A stretch of DNA of 64,000 nt from Oscillospiraceae bacterium. Lineage in GTDB: Bacteria > Bacillota > Clostridia > Oscillospirales > Oscillospiraceae. The DNA is taken from NCBI GenBank assembly GCA_020025575.1, contig JAHHRW010000009.1, forward strand, positions 1 to 64,000, in the 5' to 3' direction. Below are positions 8,676-17,477 of the stretch, in pieces (the first letter of the stretch is position 1; the number at the start of each line of letters is the position of its first letter). Under the pieces are notes generated by a model. It made no database searches, had not been told where the DNA came from, and was given only the letters and a program-made list of their open reading frames with translations. Position numbers and translations under genes: made by a program.

Positions 8676-8704
8676 TTGACAAAATCCTTGGCGGTTAGTA
8701 TAAT
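8676..8704 (+). promoter_or_regulatory. Promoter of the cbiM-hemL operon
   Basis: TTGACA at 8676-8681, a 17-base spacer and a perfect TATAAT at 8699-8704 form a strong sigma-A promoter just before the second riboswitch. It starts 40 bases after the cbiK stop. Confidence 0.9.
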
Positions 8705-8721
8705 CAATTGAACAGAAAATG

Positions 8722-8905
8722 TAGTATAAGTGCTGCTGAAATCGTTCAGATTCAGCGGAGAATAGGGAATCCGGTTAGAATCCGGAACGGTACCGCCACT
8801 GTAAGTGGGGAGGCCGCACACGTGACGAAAGTCGGTCATTGGGAGTTGATTCCTGAGAAGGCTGTGTGCTTGCTGAAGATCCATGAGTCAGGAGACCTGC
8901 TTATT
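8722..8905 (+). promoter_or_regulatory. Adenosylcobalamin riboswitch upstream of cbiM
   Basis: Conserved landmarks appear in order: AGGGAATCCGGTTAGAATCC, ACGGTACCGCCACTGTAAGT (the near-invariant GCCACTG), GACGAAAGTCGGTCATTGGG, and the 3' box GAGTCAGGAGACCTGC near 8885-8900. This is a complete cobalamin aptamer. An intrinsic terminator follows at 8966-8997, so high B12 should reduce cobalt uptake, corrin synthesis and the uroporphyrinogen genes together. Confidence 0.95.
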
Positions 8906-8947
8906 ATGATTTGATCCATCATGATTTCGGGAAAATCGGATGGGTTG

Positions 8948-9018
8948 TGTGTGCGCGGAAAACGGCTGCGATGGTCTTAGGACTGTCGCAGTTTTTTGCA
9001 TGTCAAACCGCGCACACA
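8948..9018 (+). repeat. 11-bp inverted repeat enclosing the leader terminator
   Basis: TGTGTGCGCGG (8948-8958) is perfectly complementary to CCGCGCACACA (9008-9018). The arms flank the terminator hairpin and its T-run. It may be an outer stem of the expression platform or a back-up hairpin; the sequence alone does not say which. Confidence 0.6.
8966..8997 (+). terminator. Intrinsic terminator of the cbiM leader
   Basis: An 11-bp stem (8966-8976 with 8981-8991, loop TTAG, two G-T pairs) is followed by six T residues. It lies between the aptamer and cbiM, so it is the likely off-state hairpin. Confidence 0.88.
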
Positions 9019-9146
9019 AATGGGATTTCTCCGCCTGTCATGGCGCATAATGGGGTTTAATGCCCCAGATTTTGCAGTCAATGGCATGGCACCTGTGTAC
9101 TGCGCATTTTCTGATAATCTTGTCCAGCAAGAAAGGGGAAATCAAA

Positions 9147-9851
9147 ATGAAAAAAACACAAATCAGACTCTACCTGCTCATGGCACTCATCTGTTTGCTG
9201 CCAACCAGAGCATACGCCATGCACATTGGCGAGGGCATGCTGCCCGCAAAGTGGAGCATCAGCTGGGGAATCATCTGCATCCCGTTTATTGCAGCCGGCT
9301 TTTGCTCCATTAAAAAGCGTGTCACTGCTGCGCCTAAGGTCAAGATCCTTCTTGCAATGTGTGGTGCATTTGCATTTGTCTTGTCTGCTCTGAAAATCCC
9401 ATCGGTTACAGGTTCCTGCTCTCACCCCACCGGTGTGGGTCTGGGTGCCATCCTGTTTGGGCCCACTGCCACATCTGTTCTGGGTCTGATCGTTCTGTTA
9501 TTTCAGGCCATTCTTTTGGCCCATGGGGGAATTACCACACTGGGCGCCAATACATTTTCTATGGCCATTGTGGGCCCAATCGTATCCTGGGCGGTATTCA
9601 AGCTGTTTCAGAAGGTAAAAGCCCCCATTGGTCTGGGCGTTTTCTTTGCAGCAGCACTGGGGGATCTGTGCACTTATGTGGTGACTTCTGTACAATTGGG
9701 GATTGTCTATGGTGGGTTTGGAAAGTTTATGGCGGTCTTTGCCCTGACGCAGATTCCCCTTGCCATTGCTGAGGGCCTATTGACGGTTGTAATTTTCAAT
9801 ATTTTGGAAAAGTACAGCAAGACAGAACTTCAGGAACTGGAAGTATTATAA
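9147..9851 (+). CDS. cbiM: Cobalt ECF transporter substrate-binding membrane subunit (CbiM)
   Basis: CbiM is the multi-spanning S-component of the cobalt energy-coupling-factor importer. The 234-residue protein has an N-terminal signal-like segment (MKKTQIRLYLLMALICLLP) ending TRAYA. Cleavage there would expose MHIGEGMLP; in the CbiM/NikM family the new N-terminal Met-His helps bind the metal. Several hydrophobic helices follow. ATG 9147 is chosen because it has an AAAGGGG box and begins the signal segment; an upstream in-frame codon at 9060 lies in the leader. First gene of the rightward operon. Confidence 0.93.
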   Translation: MKKTQIRLYLLMALICLLPTRAYAMHIGEGMLPAKWSISWGIICIPFIAAGFCSIKKRVTAAPKVKILLAMCGAFAFVLSALKIPSVTGSCSHPTGVGLGAILFGPTATSVLGLIVLLFQAILLAHGGITTLGANTFSMAIVGPIVSWAVFKLFQKVKAPIGLGVFFAAALGDLCTYVVTSVQLGIVYGGFGKFMAVFALTQIPLAIAEGLLTVVIFNILEKYSKTELQELEVL

Positions 9852-9863
9852 GGAGGGGATACC

Positions 9864-10154
9864 ATGAAACTGTGGGTTAAGAATACAATATTGATTGTAA
9901 TGGTGATCCTTTTGGCGGCAATCCCTCTTTGGGTGTGCCGGGATGCCGAGTTTGGTGGTGCCGATGGCGAGGCAGAGAATATCATTTACGAATTGAAACC
10001 GGATTACGAGCCAATCTTCGAGCCAATCTTAGAGCCTGCCAGCGGAGAGATTGAATCGCTGCTGTTTGCACTTCAGGCGGCCATTGGTTCCGGTGTTGTG
10101 TTTTACGGCATCGGTTATATGGTTGGCAGAAAGAACGGAGTAGAAAAAGTCTGA
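9864..10154 (+). CDS. cbiN: Cobalt ECF transporter small membrane subunit (CbiN)
   Basis: CbiN is the small accessory membrane protein that works with CbiM. This 96-residue protein has a helix near residues 8-25, an acidic extracytoplasmic loop (FGGADGEAENIIYELKPDYE) with an EPIFEPILEP repeat, and a second helix near 70-88. A strong AAGGAGGGG box precedes it, 12 bases after cbiM. Its TGA overlaps the ATG of cbiQ. Confidence 0.92.
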   Translation: MKLWVKNTILIVMVILLAAIPLWVCRDAEFGGADGEAENIIYELKPDYEPIFEPILEPASGEIESLLFALQAAIGSGVVFYGIGYMVGRKNGVEKV

Positions 10155-10930
10155 TGGGTACGGATCGTTATGCATATCAATCCAGACTCCGTCATATGGA
10201 TCCCGTTGCCAAACTGGTGCTTACTTTTGCAACCGTAACGGTTTGCCTGTTTTGCGGAGGAATTACCACAGGAATTGTTACCTTGCTTGTTATGGGCGCA
10301 CTAACCATCCTCTGGGGTGGGGTGCGCCCTCGGGCGTTTCTAAAGTTTCTGCGAATCCCCATGACTTTTTTACTCATCGGTTGTCTTACCATTATTGTAG
10401 AGGGACATCCTGCCGAAACCCCGGTACTTTTTGGGGTTCCCGTTGGGCACTCCATTTGGGGGATTACGCCGGATTCCCTATATCGGGGCGTATGCATTAT
10501 GGCAAAATCCATGGGCGTCATTGCCAGTGTGTACTTTTTGACGCTGAATACCCCCATGACCGACCTGACTTTGGCCATGCGTCGGTTACATGTGCCCCAG
10601 CTGATGATCGAATTGATGGATTTAATCTACCGCTTTATTTTCGTCCTCTCTGACACGGCAAATCAGATCCGGACGGCTCAGGATTCGCGTTTGGGGTATC
10701 AAGGTTTCAGGCGCAGCATCAATTCTATGGGTACATTGGCATCTATGGTATTTCTGCGGGCGTGGCACAAGGGAGATAAAATCTTTTCGTCGCTGGAATC
10801 GCGAGGATATACCGGGATGCTGCTGACCGTATCTGACACATATGAAAATGGAACCGGCTGTTATATCTGGGCTGCTGCTGTGGCCATGATTCAGCTGTCG
10901 TGTTACCTGGCGGAGGTGCAATTCATGTGA
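10154..10930 (+). CDS. cbiQ: Cobalt ECF transporter transmembrane subunit (CbiQ)
   Basis: The 258-residue CbiQ is the T-component that couples ATP hydrolysis to CbiM. It has the family N-terminus (YQSRLRHMDPVAKLVLTFAT), several hydrophobic helices and the cytoplasmic coupling stretch ending KIFSSLESRGYTG, which contains the second Ala-Arg-Gly-like motif. It overlaps cbiN at its start (TGATG) and cbiO at its end (GTGA). Confidence 0.93.
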   Translation: MGTDRYAYQSRLRHMDPVAKLVLTFATVTVCLFCGGITTGIVTLLVMGALTILWGGVRPRAFLKFLRIPMTFLLIGCLTIIVEGHPAETPVLFGVPVGHSIWGITPDSLYRGVCIMAKSMGVIASVYFLTLNTPMTDLTLAMRRLHVPQLMIELMDLIYRFIFVLSDTANQIRTAQDSRLGYQGFRRSINSMGTLASMVFLRAWHKGDKIFSSLESRGYTGMLLTVSDTYENGTGCYIWAAAVAMIQLSCYLAEVQFM

Positions 10931-11781
10931 CAAATTATGCAATTGAAACCAGAGATCTGGTCTATACCTATGAGGATGGAACAAGAGCTTTGGATGGGAT
11001 CAACTTTGGTGCACAGACCGGGAAAATCACGGGGATTCTCGGCGCCAACGGGGCGGGAAAGTCCACGCTGTTTCTGAATTTGAATGGCGTACATACACCA
11101 AAATCGGGACAGGTTTTCATACAGGGCCAGCCTGTGCAGTTCAACAGAAAAGGCATCCAAACCCTGCGAAAAGATGTGGGGATCGTGTTTCAGGACCCGG
11201 ACAATCAGCTGTTTTCGGCGGATGTCTACCGGGATATCTCCTTCGGCGCGGTGAATTTAGGCCTGGAAGACGCCGAAGTTCATCGCCGGGTGAAATGGGC
11301 CATGGAAAAGACGGGCATTACCGATCTGAAGGATAAGCCCACTCATGCGTTGTCCTTTGGACAAAAAAAGCGGGTAGCCATTGCAGGTGTGCTTGTGATG
11401 GAGCCGAAAATCATGATCTTAGACGAACCAACTGCCGGACTTGACCCTCAGGGCGTGAGTGATATCATGCATTTGCTCACGGATATTCGCCAGCAGTTGG
11501 GGATGACCATTATCATTGCCACCCATGATATGGACATTGTTCCTCTTTACTGTGACTATACATATCTGCTCAGCGATGGTAAAATGAAAGCATCTGGAAC
11601 CATTGAGCAGATGTTTTCCAATCCGGAGCTTTTGCGGGACAACCATCTTCGTCTGCCCCGAATTGCCCATTTGATGGAGATTCTGCGGAAAGAGGATGGC
11701 TTGCAGATCGAGAAACTGGTATCCACCATTGGCGGAGCCAGACACGAAATAAAAAGAATGATTCAGGAGAACAACCAATGA
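10927..11781 (+). CDS. cbiO: Cobalt ECF transporter ATPase (CbiO), GTG start
   Basis: The 284-residue ABC ATPase powers cobalt uptake. It has Walker A GANGAGKST, a Q-loop at VFQDPDNQLF, the signature LSFGQKKRVAIAG and Walker B IMILDEPTAGLDPQG, with the switch histidine in IATHDMD. The best start is GTG 10927, eight bases after GGAGGT and overlapping the cbiQ stop. The C-terminal tail after about residue 230 is typical of CbiO. The stop overlaps the cbiL start by four bases. Confidence 0.93.
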   Translation: MTNYAIETRDLVYTYEDGTRALDGINFGAQTGKITGILGANGAGKSTLFLNLNGVHTPKSGQVFIQGQPVQFNRKGIQTLRKDVGIVFQDPDNQLFSADVYRDISFGAVNLGLEDAEVHRRVKWAMEKTGITDLKDKPTHALSFGQKKRVAIAGVLVMEPKIMILDEPTAGLDPQGVSDIMHLLTDIRQQLGMTIIIATHDMDIVPLYCDYTYLLSDGKMKASGTIEQMFSNPELLRDNHLRLPRIAHLMEILRKEDGLQIEKLVSTIGGARHEIKRMIQENNQ

Positions 11782-12464
11782 TAAAAGGAAAACTATATGG
11801 ATTGGGTGTGGGGCCCGGCGATCCGGAGCTGCTCACATTAAAGGCAGTTCGCCTTTTGAAAGAGGCGGACATTGTTGCGGTGCCTGATAAGGGGGCTGGG
11901 GAAAAGACGGCTCTGGGGATCGTTCAGGCATTTGTGGAAGGAAAGCAGCTGATGTACTGCCCGACACCCATGATTCGGGATGCAGCTCAGCTGGATCGGT
12001 GTCATGAGGAAATCGCGGACAAGATCTGCGCCCAGCTGGATGCAGGCAAAACCGTTTCCTTTATCACGCTAGGAGACCCCACCATCTACTCCACCTATAT
12101 CTATGTCCATAAAAAAGTTCTGGAGCGGGGATATGAGGCAGAACTCATTCCCGGGGTCACGTCCTTCTGCGCGGTGGCAGCCCGACTGGGACAATCTCTG
12201 TGCGAAGGTTCTGATCGCCTGCTGATCGTCCCTGCCAGCTGTGATTTGAAGGACTCTATGGAGATTCACGCCAACAAGGTCTTTATGAAAGCAGGCAGCG
12301 GCATTCTGCAATTGCAGGACCAGCTGCGAAAGGCAGGACAGCTGGAGCATGCCTCTTTGGTGGAAAACTGCGGTATGGCAAATGAACAGGTATGGCCTCG
12401 CTTTGCGGATATGACAGACAACAGCGGGTATTTTTCTGTGGTGGTTGTCAAGGAGCGTGGATAA
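11778..12464 (+). CDS. cbiL: Cobalt-precorrin-2 C20-methyltransferase (CbiL/CobI)
   Basis: The 228-residue SAM-dependent methylase adds the C20 methyl group to cobalt-precorrin-2. It begins MIKGKLYGLGVGPGDPELLT and has the expected TLGDPTIYSTYIYV and LIPGVTSFCAVAARLG loops. It is the only corrin methylase in the rightward operon; the others are in the leftward one, so balanced B12 synthesis needs both riboswitch operons. Confidence 0.93.
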   Translation: MIKGKLYGLGVGPGDPELLTLKAVRLLKEADIVAVPDKGAGEKTALGIVQAFVEGKQLMYCPTPMIRDAAQLDRCHEEIADKICAQLDAGKTVSFITLGDPTIYSTYIYVHKKVLERGYEAELIPGVTSFCAVAARLGQSLCEGSDRLLIVPASCDLKDSMEIHANKVFMKAGSGILQLQDQLRKAGQLEHASLVENCGMANEQVWPRFADMTDNSGYFSVVVVKERG

Positions 12465-12467
12465 GTC

Positions 12468-13667
12468 ATGAAAATCATCATGTCTGGACTGGAGCACAGA
12501 CTGGCTCCTATCGGCCTGAGAGAGCAGCTTTCTTTCACAAAGGCGCAGACCATGGATATGGACAGAATCATCAAAACATATCCGGGGGTTTCTGGCTGCG
12601 TGCTGATTTCAACCTGTAACCGCACGGAGCTGTATCTATCCTGTACAGAGGATGTAGAGCCCAGCCGGCTGCTATGTCAGGCGGCAAATGCAGAATATGA
12701 ACCCTATCGGGATGCCTTTATCACCTGCGAAGCAGAACTTGCAGTGGAACATCTGATGCATGTAGCTGCCGGTCTGCGATCCAGAATCTGGGGGGAAGAC
12801 CAGATCATTTCTCAGGTAAAGGGTGCAATTTCCCTTGCCCGGGAGGCTGGTACCACCGATTCGGTGCTGGAAACCCTGTTCCGCTCTGCGGTTTCTGCCG
12901 GAAAAGAGATTCGCAGCCGGGTTCACCTTACGGCGATTCCCACTTCTGCTGCAAGCATGGCCGTGGAGCTGCTTGCGCAAAAGCTGGGCAGCCTTGATGG
13001 AAAGCAGGCGGTTGTCATCGGTAACGGCGAGATGGGACGGCTTTCGGCAGAACTTTTGTTTCAAGCAGGCTGTCATGTCCGTGTGACCCTGCGAACCTAT
13101 CGCCACGGCGAAACCATTGTGCCCCCTGGCTGTGGCGTCATAGCATATGACGAGCGGTTTGACCATATGGATGGAACGGATATTCTGATTTCCGCCACAA
13201 CCAGTCCCCACTATACCGTAACCATGGAGCAGCTGTCTCAATTGAGTGCGCCCCCTACGGTGCTGGTGGATTTGGCAATCCCCCGGGATATTGAGCCGGA
13301 GGTGGGAAAGATGCAGGGCATATCCCTATATAATATAGACGATCTGGGAGACTGCGTGGAAGACCGCACCGTTCCGGCTGAGGTAACGCAGATTATCAAG
13401 ACCCATCTGGATCAGTTTTACAGATGGCTGAATTATAAAGATTGTATGTCTTCCATGGGCGGCCTGAAACAGGCCATCATAGACAGAATCCTCACCACCA
13501 AGGAATTGGAGGACGGTCTGAGCGAGGCGGAAATCGTGGAGCTTTCTGTCCGCAAGGCGGTGGATCTGTTGATGGGGGGAATGGCAGAATGCATTACCGC
13601 CGATACATTAGGCAAATGCGAGAAGAAAATCCGTGCCCATACAACGGGGCGACAGGTAATCTCTTAA
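12468..13667 (+). CDS. hemA: Glutamyl-tRNA reductase (HemA)
   Basis: The 399-residue enzyme reduces glutamyl-tRNA(Glu) to glutamate-1-semialdehyde, the first step of C5-pathway tetrapyrrole synthesis. The catalytic cysteine is in LISTCNRTELYLS, followed by GLRSRIWGEDQIISQVKGA and an NADP-binding domain beginning VIGNGEMGRLSAELL. A helical dimerisation domain ends the protein. It starts three bases after cbiL with the GGAGCG-type box inside the cbiL end. Location in a B12-riboswitch operon means it is probably repressed by cobalamin. Confidence 0.94.
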   Translation: MKIIMSGLEHRLAPIGLREQLSFTKAQTMDMDRIIKTYPGVSGCVLISTCNRTELYLSCTEDVEPSRLLCQAANAEYEPYRDAFITCEAELAVEHLMHVAAGLRSRIWGEDQIISQVKGAISLAREAGTTDSVLETLFRSAVSAGKEIRSRVHLTAIPTSAASMAVELLAQKLGSLDGKQAVVIGNGEMGRLSAELLFQAGCHVRVTLRTYRHGETIVPPGCGVIAYDERFDHMDGTDILISATTSPHYTVTMEQLSQLSAPPTVLVDLAIPRDIEPEVGKMQGISLYNIDDLGDCVEDRTVPAEVTQIIKTHLDQFYRWLNYKDCMSSMGGLKQAIIDRILTTKELEDGLSEAEIVELSVRKAVDLLMGGMAECITADTLGKCEKKIRAHTTGRQVIS

Positions 13668-13674
13668 AGGCAGG

Positions 13675-14130
13675 ATGGCTATGAATTTAGAGGAATACCG
13701 CTTTCCTTTATTTGTTGATTTGCGAGGACGGCGGGCAGTTGTTGTGGGCGGTGGTAAAATTGCCCGCCGGCGGGTGCAGGTGCTGCGCAGTTTTGGGGCC
13801 GATGTAACCATGGTCGCGCCGGAGTGTGACGAACTCCCTGAGGGAATCACCTATCTTCGGCGCAAATATGCCCAAGGGGATCTTTCCGGTGCGTTTTTGG
13901 CAGTTGCTGCCACCAATGACAGAAAAGTCAACCATCAGGTGGGGCAGGATGCGGCCCGTGCAGGGATTTTTGTCAGCGTGGCAGACTGCAAGGAGGAAAG
14001 CACCTTTTATTTCCCCGCAATCTGCAGCGGAAACGGACTGGTTTCCGGCGTGGTTTCCAAGGGGGAGGCCCATCATAAAACCGCCCGGGCGGCCCGGGCA
14101 ATTCGGGCAGTATTGGAGGAGATGGAATGA
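13675..14130 (+). CDS. Precorrin-2 dehydrogenase (SirC/CysG N-terminal type)
   Basis: The 151-residue NAD-binding protein oxidises precorrin-2 to sirohydrochlorin, the CbiK substrate. It shows FPLFVDLRGRRAVVVGGGKI with a Rossmann glycine motif, then RRVQVLRSFGADVTMVAP, and AATNDRKVNHQVGQDA as in Met8p/CysG. It is short, lacking most of the C-terminal dimerisation/ferrochelatase region of Met8p, which suggests dehydrogenase activity only. A second in-frame ATG lies two codons in. It overlaps hemC by four bases. Confidence 0.9.
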   Translation: MAMNLEEYRFPLFVDLRGRRAVVVGGGKIARRRVQVLRSFGADVTMVAPECDELPEGITYLRRKYAQGDLSGAFLAVAATNDRKVNHQVGQDAARAGIFVSVADCKEESTFYFPAICSGNGLVSGVVSKGEAHHKTARAARAIRAVLEEME

Positions 14131-15002
14131 AGACAATTCGTGTAGGCAGTCGGGAAAGCCGCCTTGCGGTGATTCAGGCACAGATGGTGATAGATGCCAT
14201 CAGAGCCTATGACCCGGAAATTCAGGTGGAGCTTGTAACCATGAAAACCACCGGCGATAAAATTCTGGATCGAACACTGGATAAGATTGGCGGCAAAGGT
14301 CTGTTTGTCAAGGAACTGGATGCAGCGTTGCTGGATGGCCGGGTGGATATCACCGTACATAGCAGCAAGGATTTGCCCATGGAGATTGACGAAAGGCTCC
14401 CGCTGGTGGCGTTCTCCAAGAGAGCCGACCCACGGGATGTTTTGGTACTTCCCCAAGGGAAGGATACCATCGATTTTTCAAAGCCCATTGGCTGTTCTTC
14501 CCTGCGCCGGCAGCTTCAGCTGCGCAAACTTTTCCCGGAGGCAGCGCTTGCGCCCATCCGGGGCAATGTTCTGACAAGGCTCGAGAAACTGGACAGAGGG
14601 GAATATTCTGCACTGGTTCTGGCAGGGGCAGGGTTGTCTCGTCTGGGGCTTGCGCACAGGGTCAGCCGTTATTTTTCTGAGGAAGAGATTCTCCCGGCTG
14701 CCGGCCAGGCCATTCTGGCGGTGCAGGCAAGGGCGGGGGTGGATGTATCGAGCCTGTCCTGCTTTGATGATCGTGATGGCAGGGATTGCCTGCTGGCAGA
14801 GCGTGCATTTATCCGCACGCTGGATGGAGGCTGCTCCTCTCCGGTGGCGGCTTATGCCACCGTATCCGGGGATACCCTCAGTCTAAAGGGAATGTATGTG
14901 ACCGGGGACAAATTGTATTATGAGACGATTTCCGGCCCGAGAGTCCAAGGACAGGCTCTGGGCAGTAACCTTGCACAGGAAATGAGGAGGAAATACCGAT
15001 GA
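14127..15002 (+). CDS. hemC: Hydroxymethylbilane synthase (HemC)
   Basis: The 291-residue porphobilinogen deaminase polymerises four porphobilinogens. It has the N-terminal TIRVGSRESRLAVIQAQ, the substrate loop HSSKDLP, and the C-terminal GGCSSPVAAYA whose cysteine carries the dipyrromethane cofactor. Length is normal, slightly short at the C-terminus. It overlaps both the preceding dehydrogenase and the following cobA-hemD by four bases. Confidence 0.94.
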   Translation: MKTIRVGSRESRLAVIQAQMVIDAIRAYDPEIQVELVTMKTTGDKILDRTLDKIGGKGLFVKELDAALLDGRVDITVHSSKDLPMEIDERLPLVAFSKRADPRDVLVLPQGKDTIDFSKPIGCSSLRRQLQLRKLFPEAALAPIRGNVLTRLEKLDRGEYSALVLAGAGLSRLGLAHRVSRYFSEEEILPAAGQAILAVQARAGVDVSSLSCFDDRDGRDCLLAERAFIRTLDGGCSSPVAAYATVSGDTLSLKGMYVTGDKLYYETISGPRVQGQALGSNLAQEMRRKYR

Positions 15003-16492
15003 AGATGGGACAAGTAATTTTAGTAGGTGCTGGCCCCGGGGACCCCGGTTTATTGACCATCAAGGGCCGTCAGGCCATTGAATCGGCAGAGGTTGTGGTC
15101 TATGACCGACTGGTGAGTCCGGCAATTTTGGATATGATCCCCCCGGATGCAGAGCGGATCAATGTGGGCAAGGAATCTTCCCATCATCTGGTTCCTCAGG
15201 AGGGAATCAACCAGATTCTTCTGGAGAAAGCGCTGGAGGGCAAGCGTGTTGTCCGGCTGAAGGGCGGCGATCCGTTCCTGTTTGGCCGCGGCGGCGAAGA
15301 ACTGGAGCTTCTTGCAGAGCATGGGGTTGATTTTCAGGAGGTACCCGGCATTACTTCTGCCATTGCCGTTCCTGCCTATGGGGGCATTCCGGTGACCCAT
15401 CGGGATTATTGCTCTTCTGTGCATATCATCACCGGACACCAGAGGGCCGGAAAGCCTTTGGATATCCGCTTTGATGCGTTGGTGAAAACCGGCGGCACAC
15501 TGGTATTTCTCATGGGTGTTGCGGCCTTGGAAAATATTTGCAGGGGACTTTTAGAGGCAGGAATGGACCCGGATATGCCGGCGGCTGTGGTGGAAAAAGG
15601 AACCACCCCTGCCCAGCGCCCGATTCTGGCAACATTGTCCACTTTGCCGGATGTGGCCAAGGAAAAACAGGTGAAAAGCCCTGCCATCATCATTGTTGGC
15701 AAGGTCTGCTCCCTGTCCGGTCAGTTTGACTGGTTTGACAAGCTGCCGCTGAAGGGAAAACGTGTCATCGTCACAAGACCCAAGGAACGGGCCGGTACGC
15801 TTTCCCACCGACTGCGTGCTTTGGGCGCAGATGTGACGGAATTTCCCTGCATTGAGACGGTTCCCTATGATCCCTGCACAGAGATGGAACAAGCTGTGGA
15901 GAACATTGACGGCTATGAGTGGCTGGTGTTTACCAGTCCTGCCGGAGTTTCTGCACTGATGGATATGCTGTACCGCACCGGGCGAGATGTGCGTGCGCTG
16001 GGGCGGATTCAGCTGGCAGCCATCGGCCCGGGGACAGATCGGGAGCTGCGCAAGCATGGTCTGCACGCAGATTTGATTCCGGAAGTTTACGACGGTGCCC
16101 ATTTGGGGCAGGCACTGTGCCTGAAAAAGCCCGCGGGGAAGGTGCTGATTCTCAGGGCTCAGTGGGGAACGCCTGCATTGACAGATGCACTGGACAGTTG
16201 TAAAATTCCTTATGATGATATCCGCTGTTACGAAACGCGATACACTTGCCCCAATAGCCAGCAGGTGCGTGAACTTGTTGCAAATGACCATGCACCCATT
16301 GTTACCTTTACAAGTGCATCTACGGTAAAGGGATTTACTGCTGCGCTGGGGAATGTGGATCTGTCGAACATAACGGCTGCTTGTATTGGCGTACAGACAG
16401 AGGCTGAGGCAAAAAAACACGGCCTCAACACCATCACGGCCAAGAAAGCAACCATAGACGCATTGATTCAGCGGATTGTGGAAGGAGATTAA
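14999..16492 (+). CDS. cobA-hemD: Uroporphyrinogen-III C-methyltransferase / uroporphyrinogen-III synthase fusion (CobA-HemD)
   Basis: A 497-residue bifunctional protein. Residues 1-245 are the SUMT domain making precorrin-2 (LVGAGPGDPGLLTIKG, VVRLKGGDPFLFGRGGEE, VPGITSAIAVPAYGGIPVTH). From about residue 252 the HemD domain (GKRVIVTRPKERAGTL, WLVFTSPAGVSAL) closes and inverts the linear bilane. This fusion is well known in clostridia. It channels hydroxymethylbilane straight to precorrin-2, consistent with no haem branch in the operon. Confidence 0.94.
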   Translation: MKMGQVILVGAGPGDPGLLTIKGRQAIESAEVVVYDRLVSPAILDMIPPDAERINVGKESSHHLVPQEGINQILLEKALEGKRVVRLKGGDPFLFGRGGEELELLAEHGVDFQEVPGITSAIAVPAYGGIPVTHRDYCSSVHIITGHQRAGKPLDIRFDALVKTGGTLVFLMGVAALENICRGLLEAGMDPDMPAAVVEKGTTPAQRPILATLSTLPDVAKEKQVKSPAIIIVGKVCSLSGQFDWFDKLPLKGKRVIVTRPKERAGTLSHRLRALGADVTEFPCIETVPYDPCTEMEQAVENIDGYEWLVFTSPAGVSALMDMLYRTGRDVRALGRIQLAAIGPGTDRELRKHGLHADLIPEVYDGAHLGQALCLKKPAGKVLILRAQWGTPALTDALDSCKIPYDDIRCYETRYTCPNSQQVRELVANDHAPIVTFTSASTVKGFTAALGNVDLSNITAACIGVQTEAEAKKHGLNTITAKKATIDALIQRIVEGD

Positions 16493-16493
16493 A

Positions 16494-17477
16494 ATGGAAC
16501 TAGTGCATAGACCCCGCCGACTGCGCTCCGGCGATACCATTCGACGCATGTGCCGGGAAACCAGACTCTCTGCTGACAGCCTGATTTATCCGATTTTTGT
16601 GGACGAAACCCTGTCCGGCAAACGGGCAATTGAATCCCTGCCCGGGCAGTATCAATACGGTCTGGATACCCTGGAAGAGGCAATCGCAGAATGCATTGCA
16701 TCCGGTGTGAAAAGCTGCATCCTGTTTGGCATTCCTGCCCACAAGGATGCTTTGGGTTCGGCTGCGTGGGACCCCAACGGCGTGATTCAAAAGGCGGTTC
16801 GTAAAATTAAGGACAAGTACCCTGATTTTTATGTGGTCACCGATGTTTGTATGTGTGAATACACCGATCACGGTCACTGCGGTGCATTGTGCGGGCATGA
16901 TGTGGATAACGACGAAACGCTGGAGCTCCTTGCAAAGACCGCTCTTTCCCACGCCCGGGCGGGAGCGGATATGGTCGCACCTTCTGATATGATGGACGGC
17001 CGAGTAGCGGCAATTCGCAGTGCGCTGGATGCAGCGGGATTCAAAAATGTGCCCATTATGGCATATTCTGCAAAATACGCCTCTGCATTCTATGGGCCTT
17101 TCCGTTCTGCTGCCGGCTCTGCCCCTTCCTTCGGTGACCGCAAGGGCTATCAGATGGATCCCCACAACCGTCGGGAGGCTCTGAAAGAGTGCGCACTGGA
17201 TGTGGAGGAAGGCGCTGATATTATTATGGTCAAGCCAGCCCTTTCCTATCTGGATATTATCCGGGAATGCAGTGATGCTTTTGATGTTCCCATGGCAGCC
17301 TACTCCGTGTCCGGTGAGTATGCCATGATTAAGGCCGCGGCTCAGGCAGGACTGGTGGATGAGTACCGCATTATGTGCGAGTCCGCCCTGTCTGTTTTCC
17401 GTGCCGGTGCCAATATCCTCATCACTTACTATGCAAAGGAACTGGCATCTGCCATTCAGAAAGGAGACATTGGATAA
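16494..17477 (+). CDS. hemB: Porphobilinogen synthase (HemB)
   Basis: The 327-residue enzyme condenses two 5-aminolaevulinates. It carries the zinc-binding cysteine cluster DVCMCEYTDHGHCG, the Schiff-base lysines in YSAKYASAFYGPFR and IMVKPALSYLDIIRE, and the TYYAKE C-terminus. The cysteine cluster suggests a zinc rather than magnesium enzyme. ATG 16494 follows a GAAGGAG box two bases after the cobA-hemD stop; it shares one base with hemL. Confidence 0.94.
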   Translation: MELVHRPRRLRSGDTIRRMCRETRLSADSLIYPIFVDETLSGKRAIESLPGQYQYGLDTLEEAIAECIASGVKSCILFGIPAHKDALGSAAWDPNGVIQKAVRKIKDKYPDFYVVTDVCMCEYTDHGHCGALCGHDVDNDETLELLAKTALSHARAGADMVAPSDMMDGRVAAIRSALDAAGFKNVPIMAYSAKYASAFYGPFRSAAGSAPSFGDRKGYQMDPHNRREALKECALDVEEGADIIMVKPALSYLDIIRECSDAFDVPMAAYSVSGEYAMIKAAAQAGLVDEYRIMCESALSVFRAGANILITYYAKELASAIQKGDIG

